A stretch of 64,000 bases of DNA from Sindora glabra (Eukaryota; Streptophyta; Magnoliopsida; Fabales; Fabaceae), in assembly GCA_020226215.1 (NCBI GenBank), contig CM035231.1, positions 47,210,876-47,274,875 on the forward strand. The letters are read 5' to 3'. Numbering within the stretch: the first letter of the stretch is position 1; every line of letters starts with the position of its first letter. Position numbers and translations under genes: made by a program. The notes under the pieces are model-generated. The model had not been told where the DNA came from. It was given only the letters and a program-made list of their open reading frames with translations, and did not search any database. Below are positions 22,951 to 34,963 of the stretch, piece after piece.

Positions 22951-25400
22951 CTGTGGCAAGCTATCCTTTATGGAATGGCTAGTTATCCAAGATGGAGCCC
23001 CATAAGAATAGAAACCGGCAATGTTTTTGACCATTTCTTCTTCAACTCCTTTGCCATGGTATTTTCTTGACATCTCACCGACCTCCAAGAACAAAGCCAG
23101 CATATTTTTTACCAAAGTTTGATCAATCTGGTCTCCTGCATTTTCTCGATTAATCTGACAAAACAAGAACCACCTCAATGAAGGTCCTAAGAGAGGAAGG
23201 AGAAGAAACAGGATCACAACTCTGAAACCAGAAAGGGGGGTTTCAGTTTGATCATGGATTCATGGCATTATTTCAACAAGAAGGCCATTTTTTTTTTTAA
23301 ACCAATCTTCGAACCATAGTCCAGATTGGTCAAGGAATTAACCACTTAGACGAGGGGAAGATTGATAACAAGGCCATGTGGTGTAGAAGGTATTAACTTT
23401 AATTATAGTCAACTGTCATGAAATTTATAGAAGCATCAAAATGGAGCTAGAAACAATCCTCAAGAAGATATTGTTAAACGGTAACGCTCATACGAAATTT
23501 ATCTAAGCAAGTTGAGGAGATAGTTGGAAATGTCAAGCCTCTCTTTGTCTGCTGATTCAAACACACATTTCAGCATCGATCAACAAAAAACAAGAGACAG
23601 ACATCAAGCAAATATGAAATCATCTGTCAAGAAATTTGACTGCAATGTACCTCACAATAGTTGAAGAAGAAGCATAGGAGAGAAATAAATTGGTTGAAAA
23701 ATAATATTTTGTTCTAAGTATATAGTCCCAGTAGGATGCAAACGAATGGTGCTTACTAAATTGCGATGTATAGGTATGAAAAACGTAGTTTCCAGTACAT
23801 GATATGCTAGTCAAAATATAGTTTCCGGTAAATATGGAAGGAATACTAGAGGCAGAACAGTAACAACATGGTGAATTAACTGAAGTTTCAAGAAGATAGA
23901 TAATAGATAATGTATGTTTAATAGAACAGACATAAGAACTTAGAAAATAAAAGTTACCATAGGCCATCCATCACTTGTTTATTTGTCTCCTCATATACCC
24001 GAAACGCATAAAAGGAAGTGAATTAAAGTCAAGATTCAAGGGGGAAGGACGGAACTTGAACTGGGTAACATCAGAAAAAATATAAACTGAAGCTTGGTCA
24101 AAAGAATTCCAGCACCAACCAAATCATAGATGGACAAGAAACTTGTCTCGTGAGGGGAAGGAATGTTCCGTCTAAACAATATAGTATCTGTCAATATAAC
24201 CAAAAAACCTTGACAGCCATCTTGTCGTGATCTTGTGATTTGACCATCTTTTGTGTAGTTCCTTCAACAGAATCTCATCTTCTTTGCCTCGTAAGGACAG
24301 CAGAACCTGGTAAGGAAAAGATCCTGTAATGTCCAATTTTCATATTTCTACAGAGCCTGATGATTATGGGTTTAAACCATGAACAACTAATTTCAATATA
24401 TAATGTAATCTCAGATATCAGACAACTACGTGGAATGGACATAATCTTCAGAGACATGCTTATAATGGTCATAGAGCAGCCGGGAATTTTCACCACCTTG
24501 GCCAGTTGTACACAATTCATAAACAATTCTGGATAAGTGAGTCATGATCATACGTGACAAAATAAAGGTAAAATAAATTCAGGATATCAGATTCAACTAC
24601 AAACCTACATCTACGTAGGACAAAAAATTAAGAAAAGGATTATCATGTAGGAACGTAGAAAATCATATCAATTTTACTAAAAGAACATCCAAGGCTTCTT
24701 GATGAAATCCAGAAAACAACCAAACTGATTAATATAAAGTAGAATTCAGTTGAGCAGTTTAATGAAAGTTAAGTTGTTCTATGATTATTGTTCGGTTAAA
24801 AGTGTATTTAATATAAAAGAATATGAAATTAATTACATGTCTCCAATGAGGGGCATCATAAAATGAGCTACGAGACTACGATATAATGTTTCAGGAAAGG
24901 CGGAATGCTTTGGGGAAACCCCCTGCATTAAGTTACCAAAGTTCCTATAGCTTGTTTGGGAGCAAGGAAAATGAAAGAAAACAGCACTGTGAAAGAATAA
25001 ATTCATAATAACTTTACTAAAATAGGAAATTCCTCTTCACTCTCCTCCCTATCTTTTCTTTTCCCCTCTCCCAAACAGACTATTACTCTTAATAAACGGA
25101 GAAATTGTTGAAAACCTTATTTAAACGAAGATAAAAACCATCATCAAGGGATGGATTCATTATAACAAGCAGAACTGCTCAAAACAATCAATCATGTAGA
25201 ATCTAAGCATACGAAATAGCCATTTGAATACAGAGAAAACTAGAAGGATACGTATAGTACAACATATACTCCTCAGATGTGAAGCTTGAATTATCAACTC
25301 TTTCAATTCGACTAATCACATTATCACAGCATTCTGGAGCAGAGGCCATGCTTCCTTAAAACTCCTACTGGGTTCATATTGCAATTTTCAGTGTTGGAAC
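22951..25400 (-). pseudogene. Cullin-1-like gene fragment, introns retained, N-terminal part only
   Basis: Cullin-1 is the scaffold of SCF ubiquitin ligases; its N-terminal repeats bind SKP1. Four exon-like blocks lie in order on the minus strand. At 25400-25252: F-K-E-A-W-P-L-L-Q, then after a one-base loss V-I-S-R-I-E-R-V-D-N and F-T-S-E-E-Y-M, donor GTATCC. At 24306-24120: V-L-L-S-L-R-G-K-E-D-E, K-E-L-H-K-R-W-S-N-H-K and R-W-L-S-R-F-F, then a one-base insertion before R-R-N-I-P. At 23998-23958: V-Y-E-E-T-N-K-Q-V, whose acceptor is CGG instead of CAG. At 23154-22951: G-D-Q-I-D-Q-T-L-V-K-N-M-L, G-F-Y-S, S-W-I. A block near 24850-24950 may be the missing second exon but fits poorly. The cullin-homology and neddylation parts are absent. 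Introns show it was a DNA-level copy, not a retrocopy. Confidence 0.8.
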
Positions 25401-25491
25401 TTGTATCTTCGGAAGCTGTAACAAAGAGATTCAGAGAAAGCAGTAACAAAGAGAGGGAAATCGCCAGAGTCAAAACTTCATGAGAATTCAT
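25324..25491 (-). other. Short frame encoding a strong signal peptide, overlapping the cullin first exon
   Basis: ATG at 25489-25491 opens a 55-codon frame. Its first 25 or so residues are a textbook secretory signal: short N-region, L/A/I/S-rich core (L-A-I-S-L-S-L-L-L-L-S-L-N-L-F) and a V-T-A cleavage-like site. A Ser/Thr/Asn-rich tail follows to a TGA at 25324-25326. The tail overlaps the cullin exon in a different frame. Cullins are cytosolic and nuclear and do not start with a signal peptide. It may be the first exon of another gene joined to the cullin copy, or chance. Confidence 0.35.
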
Positions 25492-25779
25492 GGAGGCGAT
25501 TGTAGGATGAGTTAGAGGAAGAAATGGATTATATTTGATTGTATCAAAAACATAGTGTTTGAAGCTGTTTGAGCAAGACTTCGATTTTTCCTGCACCCAC
25601 TCTTTTCTGGCACTGTTTTTTCTTTTTCTTATCGGTTCTTTGATTCGTATCAGCCAAAGTCTGAGTTTTTGCATATTGCCGTATTTTTAAGCTCATTAAC
25701 TTCTTCGATTATGAGGTTTTGACTTTTCGCATATGGACAGTTTAATTTTACTTTTTCTCAATTAAACTGTCCTTATGAT

Positions 25780-26043
25780 AAGCACAAGGTATGGCTCAAA
25801 ACCCCAATTGGAGATGTCATATTTGTATGGGAATCATGTTCTGAAGAGTGTCTTGGGAAGGATTACTGAGATTTCGCACTTGATGATGACGTTGTGGTTC
25901 ATTCAATGTTTGATGTGCTTTTGGGTTTCGGAATTGCATCTATGTCTACTTAGGATTATGGAAGTTGGCCCTTAATGGGATTGTTGTTCAGCACCAAGGA
26001 TGTTGGAGAGTACTTGATGATGGAGGATGAGGATGAGCTTTGA
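25780..26043 (+). pseudogene. 3' part of NIP7 (60S ribosome biogenesis factor), broken
   Basis: NIP7 is a nucleolar PUA-domain protein needed for pre-rRNA processing and 60S subunit assembly. The fragment starts K-H-K-V-W-L-K, shifts frame, reads M-S-Y-L-Y-G-N-H-V-L-K and L-G-R-I-T-E, shifts again to D-V-V-V-H-S-M, L-G-F-G-I-A-S-M-S-T, then TAG where the family has Gln. It ends E-Y-L-M-M-E-D-E-D-E-L and TGA at 26041-26043. This covers about the last 88 of 180 residues, i.e. the C-terminal PUA domain. It has at least two frameshifts and one stop, and no upstream NIP7 sequence. It lies head-to-head with the signal-peptide frame, 290 bp away. Confidence 0.85.
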
Positions 26044-26267
26044 AAGTTTGTTAATGTAGGAGTTTGGCAACGTTTTGGGCTGATGGATTTGCAGGTTTGT
26101 CCAGAAGGGTGTAATTTAATTCGGGTCACTGTGAGGCATCTTGGGATCTGATGGATTGTATGAATGAACTTGCATTAAAAATACAGTGAGTATTGTATAG
26201 CTAATAAAACCAAGCTCAGAGACATTTATAGATTATACTCTTTATCATTGCGTTATATTTTAATATA

Positions 26268-26452
26268 GGGAAAAACTATAGCACACCATTGACCAAGTGG
26301 TATATTAATACATCATCATCAGATCCAATTATACATTGAATTTACTTTTTTTCAAAAGTCAAATTTTATATATTTTATAATAATATATGAATAATTAAAT
26401 TTAATAATATACTAGTATATTACCTAATTAGTGGTGTATTATAAAATTTTCC
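26268..26452. mobile_element. MITE, about 185 bp
   Basis: The left end, GGGAAAAACTATAGCACACC, is the imperfect inverse of the right end (GGTGTATTATAAAATTTTCC). Complementarity extends about 35-40 bp, with an AT-rich non-coding core. Family not identified. Confidence 0.6.
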
Positions 26453-28545
26453 TCTTTTCTATTTGTGAGCTTTGAATTTAATGTTATCTATTTCTTGTGT
26501 TGATATTATCCTTGATGTCTGAATTTTGTTGCAAGAACAAAGTTATGTAAGAAATATGCGAGGTGATACTTGGGACAAAGTCAATTTTATTTGGTATAAA
26601 TTTGAGCATGCGAGAAAGAGAAGAATGAGGGACAAAGGTTAGTTAATGTTTTTGGCAGACAACTAATTTTGTTATGCAACCTTCAAGACATGTATTAGTG
26701 ACATTCTTTGTGAAAGTGTTAAAAATTGCCAGGTTTGAGCTTGGTTGATCAATGTTATTTACCCTTTTAAACCATGTCTAACCCAAAGATTGTTAGTTTG
26801 TTAAAATTGGACTAAGCATTGGAAATCAATTTGAGATTTTCTAGCAAGCTGAGGTAGCTTGAAGAAACCAATAGTTTAATTATTTAAAAATTTGGTATTA
26901 TTTCATGTCTCAAGATGGTAGAAGATTTTGAAACAAATATATAAGAATTGCAAAGATGGCTATAGTGAAACATCTCCTTCCAAATTAGTTGTTTCTATTT
27001 AAAATTTTGTTAGAAACTGATTGCTTTGTGGAATTATTGTGGGTTTTGCAAATTCAGTGCTATCATTCACGCAACTTACAATTTCACAAAAAGGCCAATT
27101 TGCAATTGCAATTTATTTTGGCACTCGTGCAATTTCACCAAAAGGTCCTCTTTCAACTAGCATTGTGCATAGCGAAAGTGGCCCACCTATTATATCATTG
27201 ACAATTTTTTATCATTCATTTTCAATAGTCAAAACAATGGCATTTGTTTAGGGCTAGTTTGCCCTCGTGTTATGCAAGGCATAATAGATTCGCCCTTTAT
27301 ATATAGACAAGAGAATAGATGGTTTACGAGGAGCATCTTCCATGCTCCATTGACATATTGGAGCAGCACTGCCTCACCATATCAACGATTCACATTTCTA
27401 AGCACTAGAATGTTAATTGGCTTGGAGCATTTAATGATCACAATGGGAAAAATTATGTAATCACCCCAAAAACTCTTAAATTTGGAAGGTTCATTAGGGT
27501 TTAGCATTAGGTTGGATTAGCTACTTTGCTTTAACCTACATTAATGGGTTTTAGGGCAATGTAGGCAAATAGGAGAAGCGAGTCAAGCAAAATGCAAATT
27601 CCCAATTTCTATAATTCAATGCACAAGAGGATTGTATTTCTTTTAATTTCATCAAAAGTTTTTAGCTTGATTGCAAACTCATTTTCAAAGAGCTGAGCAT
27701 ACAAAATGGATTTAATTATGGTGTTAAAGACATCAAGATTTGTGGTTGATGGCGAAGCCATCTACAAGATAATGAAAATTTATGAGTTGTACTTAGTAAA
27801 CAATAGCCCACCTAGAGAAATGACATAATTCAATGGATTTGTTGAAAATTTTAAACTTTTGAATATTAAAAATAATTTATGACCTAGTTTTGATATTATT
27901 TTTCAATTTTTAAATTTGAAGATTAATAGATTTGGGCGTAATATTTAGGATATGGATACAATCCACCAAAAACAACACAGCTCCAACATCAAACACAATT
28001 GAAATGAAAATTTGAAGGATGGTTAACATCGTTGACAAACATAAAAGAAACATCTTTCAATTTATTCTAAAACTTTTGTTTGCTATTTTGAATCTGGATT
28101 GGGCTAACAACATATTTAGCCTAAGATTGAACTTTAAATTAAGTATTTTTTTAGGTCATTTGTTAAATTTCTTTCTTTCATGCTTGATTTTTTTTCCTGC
28201 ACCTCATTTAAAGGCAACGATAAATCCTCGCCAGAAATCTTCTAGTCCATGGATCCACCACTTTATTAGTGGTGCATCTTAGATTTTCCCTTGTCTGCGT
28301 TTTCATTTTTTTATTCTTTTCTTCAAAATACTCATAGCCAGCCTAGTAAAAGAAAATTTTGTTTCCTACCTAAAGCTCCCCTTATTTGTATTTTTCTAAT
28401 TAAAATGGGTCATTTTATTATCATTAATTTACTACTTTCCGTTTCTATTTTATTTAGCAAATATTTATTTCCACCTTTCATTTTTCTTCTTATTGTTTTA
28501 TTTGGTAATTATTTTGCAATATAGAATGGTATTAAACTTTTCAGT
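26453..28545. other. No recognised gene
   Basis: Several short plus-strand frames (26989-27460, 28019-28524) have AT-driven composition and no known motif. No LINE endonuclease domain was found here, though it would be expected just upstream of 28550 in a full-length LINE. Confidence 0.5.
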
Positions 28546-28549
28546 ATTC

Positions 28550-31500
28550 CAAGGTGGTAGCTCTTCCTATATATGCCTTGCTCTAATCCTTTTAAACACT
28601 AACCTTACAAACCACTATAAAAAAAATATGTTCCATTTTCATGCATTTTTTACTTCTCACCCTCAATGTGTTGCAGTAATTCAAACTGCTTGGCAGAAAA
28701 AGGTAGTTGGATCTTTAACTTTCCAAATAAAAGCTCAGTTACAAAACATAAGATATTCACTTAGAGAATGGGACAAAGCCACATTTGGCAAACTTTATCA
28801 TAGAATCAAAGACTTAGAACATCAACTTGAAATAAGAAATTCTAGGAAATGTAAATAACAAGGAAAAACATTTGAGAATGCAACTTGAATATCTTTTAGA
28901 ATGCCATCATACAGCTTTAGCTCAAAAAGCTAAACAAATATGGCTCATTAAAAGGGATAAAGGCATTAAATATTTCCACTAACTCATAAAAAGGACTTAT
29001 TTGCAAAGTAAGATTCATTAAATCAAAGATGAGATAGGCAGTATTTATCAAGATAGTAGAGAAATCAAACATCAGGCCATCTAATACTTTAGTAATTTAT
29101 TTCAGATAATAAGTTAGTAACAACAAGATGATGCTCAACTATTAGATCTGCCTATTCCAAGGCTAACAATTCAACATCTAGAGCCTCTTAATAAACCATT
29201 CTCTCAAAATGAAATTGAACTAGCAATGAAACAACTCCCTTTAAATGTTGTTCTAGGTGCTAATGGTTTCATAACAAGGTTCTTCTACATATATTGGCAA
29301 ATTAGAGGCACTAATGTCTCTAACATGATATTATCCCTTCTCCAAAGAGGTTTTTTATTAAAAGCTTTTAATGAGACTTTAATAGCTTTAATTCTCAAAG
29401 GTAAAATGCAAAATACCTTTGTTGACTTCAAACTTATAAGTTTTTGCAATGTTATATATAAAATTATTGCTAAAGTTTTGGTGAATAGACTCATGTGCAT
29501 TCTTGATGATTTAATATTATCTTTTCAAAGTGCTTTCATGAAGGGGACATTGATAATAAATAAGATAATGATAGCCATGGAATTGATGGATTTCATCAAT
29601 AAAATAAAAGGCAAAAAGAACTTTTAAGCTGCATTCAAAGTTAATTTTTGAAAAGCATATGATACTATTTCTTGGTCCTTCATCCAGAAAATGCTTCTCA
29701 AAATGAATTTTTCACCTCTATAAATCAATTTAATCATGCAATGTGTCATAACACCAAGGTACAAAATCATTATCAATAGTGAAATCACTGAATCTGTTTA
29801 ACTGCATTTTAGATTAAGGTACTGAGATCTCTTATCTCTTTATATCTTTATTATCTGTGCCAATATACTTTCTATTGCATTAGAATAAGTCAACAAAGAA
29901 AATTCTTTGCAAGGAATTTATCCTTCTAAAATTGCTCCTTAAATTAATCATCTTGCTTATGCTAATGACCTCATCATCTTCTTCAAAGCTAATCTCTTAA
30001 TTACTAAATTAGTTTAGCTTAAATTTTGAATTATGGATTAATAAACAAAAATTCATCATTGTATTCAGCAAAAATACCTCTTGTAGATTTAAACATATTC
30101 TAAGTAATATCATAAGGGTAAAGCAAGTTTAGAATATTGACAAATACTTAGGAAGTCGCATAAATAGAGCTAAAAAAGAAAAAAATTTAAAATAAAAGAT
30201 CATTCTAAAATTCTAGAATAAGCTTCAAAGCTGGAAAGCTAGAACTTTCTCTCAAGTTGGATGTTTGGTCCTTTGCAAACAAGTTTTAACTACTATCCCT
30301 TTATTTATCATGTCCCCCACCTATCTATCCTTAAAATGCCATAAAAAATAGACTCTATAATTAATAAATTTTGGTGGCATGGCAATGAGGAAAGTAGGAA
30401 GGTTCATCTAATTTCTTGGGATGAAATCACTAAAGGAAAATCTGCAAGAGAATTAGATATGAGAAAAAGTGTAGAATTTAATACTGCACTTACTTGTAAA
30501 TAACTTTGAAGAATAATTCATAAGCTAAAATCTTTAATCGAAAAAGTTTTTATATTAAAATATGGGAAAGGTAGAATTAATCACATCTTCAATCCTAATC
30601 ATCTAAGCTCTTAGAGATGGAAAGGAATGATTAAGCATGCCAACATTCTCAAAGAGAATCTCTAATGGGAAGTTATCAATGGTTAGCTAATTCATATCAA
30701 TAGCCAATTCTAGTTTCCTCCAACTGGTCTTATTATACAAGGTATCTCCATGGTTAAAGATTTGATTTCCATGGATGAAAGACAATGGGGCTTTGGAAAG
30801 TTATTAGCTAACTATGATTACATCACTAGCAACCTAATTGCTAGCAAAACCTTATCACTTTCAAGGGAAGATGACTAGCTCACTTGGGCTGGGTCACTCT
30901 CAGTGAAAGAAAGTTATGCCAAGCTATCCCAATCACTAACTATTAATGATCGCACTAACTTCCCATGGAAGGAAATTTAGAAACTCAAAATTCTTCCTAA
31001 AATCTCTATTTTTCTATAGAAACTTTGTCATTATATACTTCCTACAATAGACCTTTTGTCTCGACATCATATCAATGTTTCTTTAACTTGCCCTTTTTAC
31101 AACCAAGCTAATAAATCTACCAATCATCTCTCTTTATTCAATGTCAGCTTGCTAAAGCCATTTGGTTTAGTTCATACTTTACAATTCAACCATAATTCAT
31201 ATATCCTTAAGATGTGGTTGGCTAGATAAAATCTTGTTTTGTAGTAAGAATTAAGCATAGGCATGTCCATATGGAACTTACTATCCCTATAGCCACACTG
31301 TTGTGTAATATATGTGGGTTTGAAACAAAGTTATTTTTCAATAGAATCAAGCCAATCCAATAAAGACCTTATAGTTTTTTAAATGGATTATGTAGCAAAA
31401 CTATTTGAACCTACAAGTATAGAGTAATTTTGATATGAATAAGAAACTTACATTACAAACCACACCTTCACATAGTTCTAAATTTGCAGGATTCATCTCA

Positions 31501-31955
31501 TTTCATTTATTTTTTCAAAAATGGAGGAAATAATACATCACAATTTGTTTAACTAAACTTTGGCAAAATAATCAGAAGGCACTCACGGCTATATTTTTCA
31601 TGCTAGCATCAGTTAGCAAGCCATTTTGCCTTTTCTTGGTATCCACAAACTGTTAAAACAGCTCTTCATATCTCAACTTCAAGAATTACTTCTCTATGTT
31701 TTCCTAATCCTTTTTATGCAAGTTTGATCCACAATAAAAAGCCAACTAACAGAGAATGGATTAACCTCATTGCGGATATATAACTTTTATTGTAGCAAGG
31801 GAATGGTATCCAAGTTTGGGTGCAAAGTTCTGAAAACATGAAGTCTTCATTACAACATAGTTATCTACTTAATAATTTTCTTATGATTCCCTTAGCCAAA
31901 TTTAGCAAATGGTATTTTGTTTCTTAGCACTTTGTTCCATCTGTTTTGTTATGTA
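28550..31955 (+). mobile_element. L1-type LINE, 5'-truncated and degenerate
   Basis: Non-LTR retrotransposon ORF2 remains. The post-endonuclease region has F-F-T-S-H-P-Q-C, Q-T-A-W, L-R-E-W-D-K-A-T-F-G-K and W-L-I-K-R-D-K-G-I-K-Y-F-H (about 28640-28985). The RT follows: N-K-P-F-S-Q-N-E-I, L-I-A-L-I, Y-K-I-I-A-K-V-L-V-N-R, F-Q-S-A-F-M-K-G, then H-L-A-Y-A-N-D-L-I-I-F-F. The catalytic box, codons 29958-29969, is Y-A-N-D instead of (Y/F)-A-D-D, so one metal-binding Asp is lost. A zinc-binding RT-associated domain is recognisable at about 30880-31150 (E-S-Y-A-K-L, F-P-W-K-E-I, L-P-K-I-S). Stops and frameshifts throughout. The poly-A-like run near 31958 could mark the 3' end. No endonuclease domain seen upstream, typical of incomplete reverse transcription. 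Confidence 0.85.
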
Positions 31956-31979
31956 TCAAAAAAAATTTTGACATAATTT

Positions 31980-33060
31980 TTTGTTATTTACATTATTACT
32001 CCATTACATTATTTATGTATATTATTTTATTTATTTCCTTACTTTTTTATGTTCATTCCTATTAATTATACATTAAATATTAATATTACTAAATAATATA
32101 GATTTGACATAATATATTTTATTTTTATTATACAAATATTTTAAATAAGTAAAAATTTTAATTTAATTAAATTTCCTTTTACAATTTTATCATATTTAAA
32201 TTATTATATAGTTTCTATTCTTTTTATTTGCTCTATTACCTCTTAAATTATATACATATTATTTTCATCTAATTTACTACATTTTTTATGTTTATTTATG
32301 TTATTTGTAATGTAAACACCAATGTTACTTAATAGTATATATATAATATGATATTTTATTTTTATTATAAAATATTTTTAAAAGGTTAAAATTTAATTTA
32401 ATTGAATTATTTTATTTGACATTCTATTTTTAAATCTTATATTACTTCACAACTCATCCACTTTACATATTCTTTTTATTTGCCACATGACATTTTTTTC
32501 CTTATCTTTTTTCATTTGAACGCATGTTATTTACAACTTAGATGCTAATATAATTAAGGAGTATATGTTTTATTTTGTTATAAAAATAATTTAAATGAAT
32601 AAAATAATTTAATTTAATTTAATTATTTAATACTTAACTACATAAGCTAGTTTAATTCTTATACTACTATATAGCTTACTCATTATTATTTTTATTTATG
32701 CTATTGTATCTGTTTTTTTTCTTTTCTTTTTCATGTTTACTATTAGTATTTACAATTTAAATACTAATATGAAACAGTAATGTAGATATAATATAATATA
32801 TTTAATTTTATTTTAAATATATTTTAAAAAATATAAAATTTAACATTGAAAGTATTAATTAAATAATTAATTATATATTCTAATATTTAATAAAAATATA
32901 TGTAAATTAAATTAAAATTTATCAATTTTTAAGTATCATGTTTTTAGTTCTTATAGCACATTTTTTATATTCACTTTTAATATTATGCTTGCTACCTTTG
33001 TAGTTTACATGGATACCACTTTTATAGTAAAAATGTATGCTAATTTTTTAATTTATGAAT
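31980..33060 (+). repeat. Degenerate tandem array, about five units of 205-255 bp
   Basis: Very AT-rich. A recurring order of motifs (CTTTTTATTTGC-like head, TTTTTATGTTTA, GTTATTTACAA, CTAATATNA, TTTTATTTTTATTATAAA, AAATTTAATTTAATT) begins near 31990, 32215, 32465, 32672 and 32925. Units are strongly diverged; the fifth is partial. It directly follows the LINE's 3' end. Confidence 0.6.
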
Positions 33061-33542
33061 AATGCTTAACACTCTAAGTTACCTACTAACAGATATCTTG
33101 TACTTAATGCCCATATTTTGATACAAGAGACAAGATTTATACTTAATCTATGCATAAGCCCCACAACCTTACTCATAAGTTCGCTTATTTGTTTTTGATC
33201 AATTCATAATACTTCCCAATGCTACTTTTACACTCAATTGAATCTTCTGATCCTCTCTAAATCAATACCTTTTAGTATTTTATTGACTACCATAACCTAC
33301 TTGGAATTGATGCTTTTTAACATCATGATCCTCATTATCCCTCCTAACTTAAGTGACATCTAACCAATTTCTAGGTTCTCACAGTCCTATCTTGAGTGCA
33401 TCCTTTGACAACTTTTTTAAGCGCATCTTTTGATGGCTCCTTCACTTCAAAACCTTAAAGAGGGTTGAGCATAGAGTATTCTCCTCTCTAACTCGAGCTC
33501 TACTTTGCTTGTGCATGAACAAATGTGAACTTATAGTCATTG
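33061..33542. other. No recognised feature
   Basis: Moderately AT-rich, no coding frame of note between the array and the hAT-like element. Confidence 0.5.
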
Positions 33543-33550
33543 TTATAAAG
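33543..33550 (+). repeat. Putative 8-bp target duplication (TTATAAAG), left
   Basis: Matches CTATAAAA at 34964-34971 at 6 of 8 positions. Confidence 0.5.
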
Positions 33551-34963
33551 TAGGGGTGGTCATAATATTTCAATCCGTATTAAATTAACTAATTAAAACT
33601 GATTTTTTTCAATTAAATTTGATTATTATAATTAATTGATTTGTGGCGATTGAAAAAAATTTAAAATAATCAATTTTCGGTCAATATCAGTTTACCTATT
33701 TTTAAATTTGACTTAATCGATATCGACCAAATTACATTACAAAACAAAATTAAAATTTTCATTCTGCACAATTACACACATTCCCACAAATAAATGTCTA
33801 CAGAACACTTAATATTTGAAATAAAAAATTCTCATCCCCACATCAAATAAGTCAAACACTCACCTTTATCGCCAATGGTACTAATCCCTAAATTACTCTC
33901 ACACGGATTGCTATCCAAATTAAGGGCTATAAATCTGTTATCCATTTTTTAACCTATCCCTACCGACTCTTCTTCATCTTCTTCATTATAAAACTTTGAT
34001 CCAATACTTCATCTTTTCCTAACCAAAGCAAAATCATTCTTTTGCCTGCTATACCTTAAGCTGCAAACCTTCAGGTTCACCTTGAGAAGATAACACGAAC
34101 TTTCCCAACTAAGCTAGTACATCATCTCTCCAACTCTAAACCTTAAACTTCTAACTCCAACACCTCCTCCCCCAACAAATCCTCCGGCACCGTATACGGC
34201 CAATCATAACCTCACGATGACCACCATTGTCTCCACCCTTCAATATTGGCTGGTAAACCACCCAACCATCCTTAACTTCACATGCAACCCAAGCCAAACC
34301 CTAGGCTCATCACCATTCTTCCTCTCTCTCACAGTCCTCCTTTACATCTCTGCCACCTTCCTCTTCTATCACCTCCCTTTTCCGCCTCTCGAACTTCACC
34401 TCCTCAAATCAATCTCAATTGTCCACAACTTTATCCTCCTCCTCCTCCTCCTCCCCTTCATTAAACCAGATCATTCGAACTCATCAAATTTTTCAATAAT
34501 GGCAAAACTACATCATTCGAACTTGTCAAATCTTGTCAATAATGGCACCAAGCTACTAGAAGAAACTCATTGAAGAAACTCAATGTATGATTTTTTTATT
34601 TCTCATTTTTGGTTTTAATATAAGTGGTTTCTAATAGACCTAATAGATCTATGCATTGCTATGACATTAAGGCCTTAGAAAATAAAATACTAGTATGCGT
34701 TTCTAATACTTTATTGCTATCTTATAGACATCTTTGTAAATTTCAATTCTTTGTTACAATTTGGTTGCAGAAACCAGAAAGCAATTGAATGTTTTAAACC
34801 GAAACTAACTAGCATAATCCGATTAAAATTGCAACAAATGATTAATTTCGATTTAAACATTTTCAGCGATCGGCTTCAGTTGATCATTTGAGATTTTTAA
34901 TTTGCATCGGTCGGTTAGATGAAAGACTCAAAACTATCACTAATCGACCGATGACTAGCCCTA
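33551..34963. mobile_element. Non-autonomous hAT-like element carrying a host gene fragment
   Basis: The left end TAGGGGTGGTCAT and right end ATGACTAGCCCTA form 13-bp inverted repeats with 11 matches, the form typical of plant hAT elements. They are flanked by near-identical 8-bp sequences, the hAT duplication length. Total 1413 bp, no transposase. The subterminal sequences are rich in GATCGG/CGACCGA-like motifs. The interior (about 33900-34570) is less AT-rich than either end and contains coding-like sequence of another origin. Confidence 0.65.
34217..34573 (+). pseudogene. ELO/HOS3-like fatty-acid elongase, N-terminal fragment captured in the element
   Basis: The 118-codon frame starts at ATG 34217. 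It reads Y-W-L-V-N-H-P-T-I-L-N-F, then T-L-G-S-S-P-F-F-L-S, I-S-A-T-F-L-F-Y and S-I-S-I-V-H-N-F-I-L-L-L-L. This is the N-terminal region of the plant ELO family (HOS3-type, as in Arabidopsis At4g36830), integral ER membrane proteins of fatty-acid and sphingolipid elongation. Known members are about 270-300 residues. Here similarity ends after roughly 80 residues. The frame then runs into unrelated sequence with a repeated H-H-S-N/D-H-S-N segment and a TGA. The catalytic H-x-x-H-H box region is absent. The GC-richer stretch upstream may be its original 5' UTR. Confidence 0.7.

Noticed and set aside
23620..23967. 115-codon minus frame in the cullin fragment
   Set aside because: Intron sequence; only the first bases overlap a real exon, in another frame.
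26989..27251. Two overlapping frames suggesting a membrane protein
   Set aside because: They come from a locally repeated CAATTT-type motif and show no family match.
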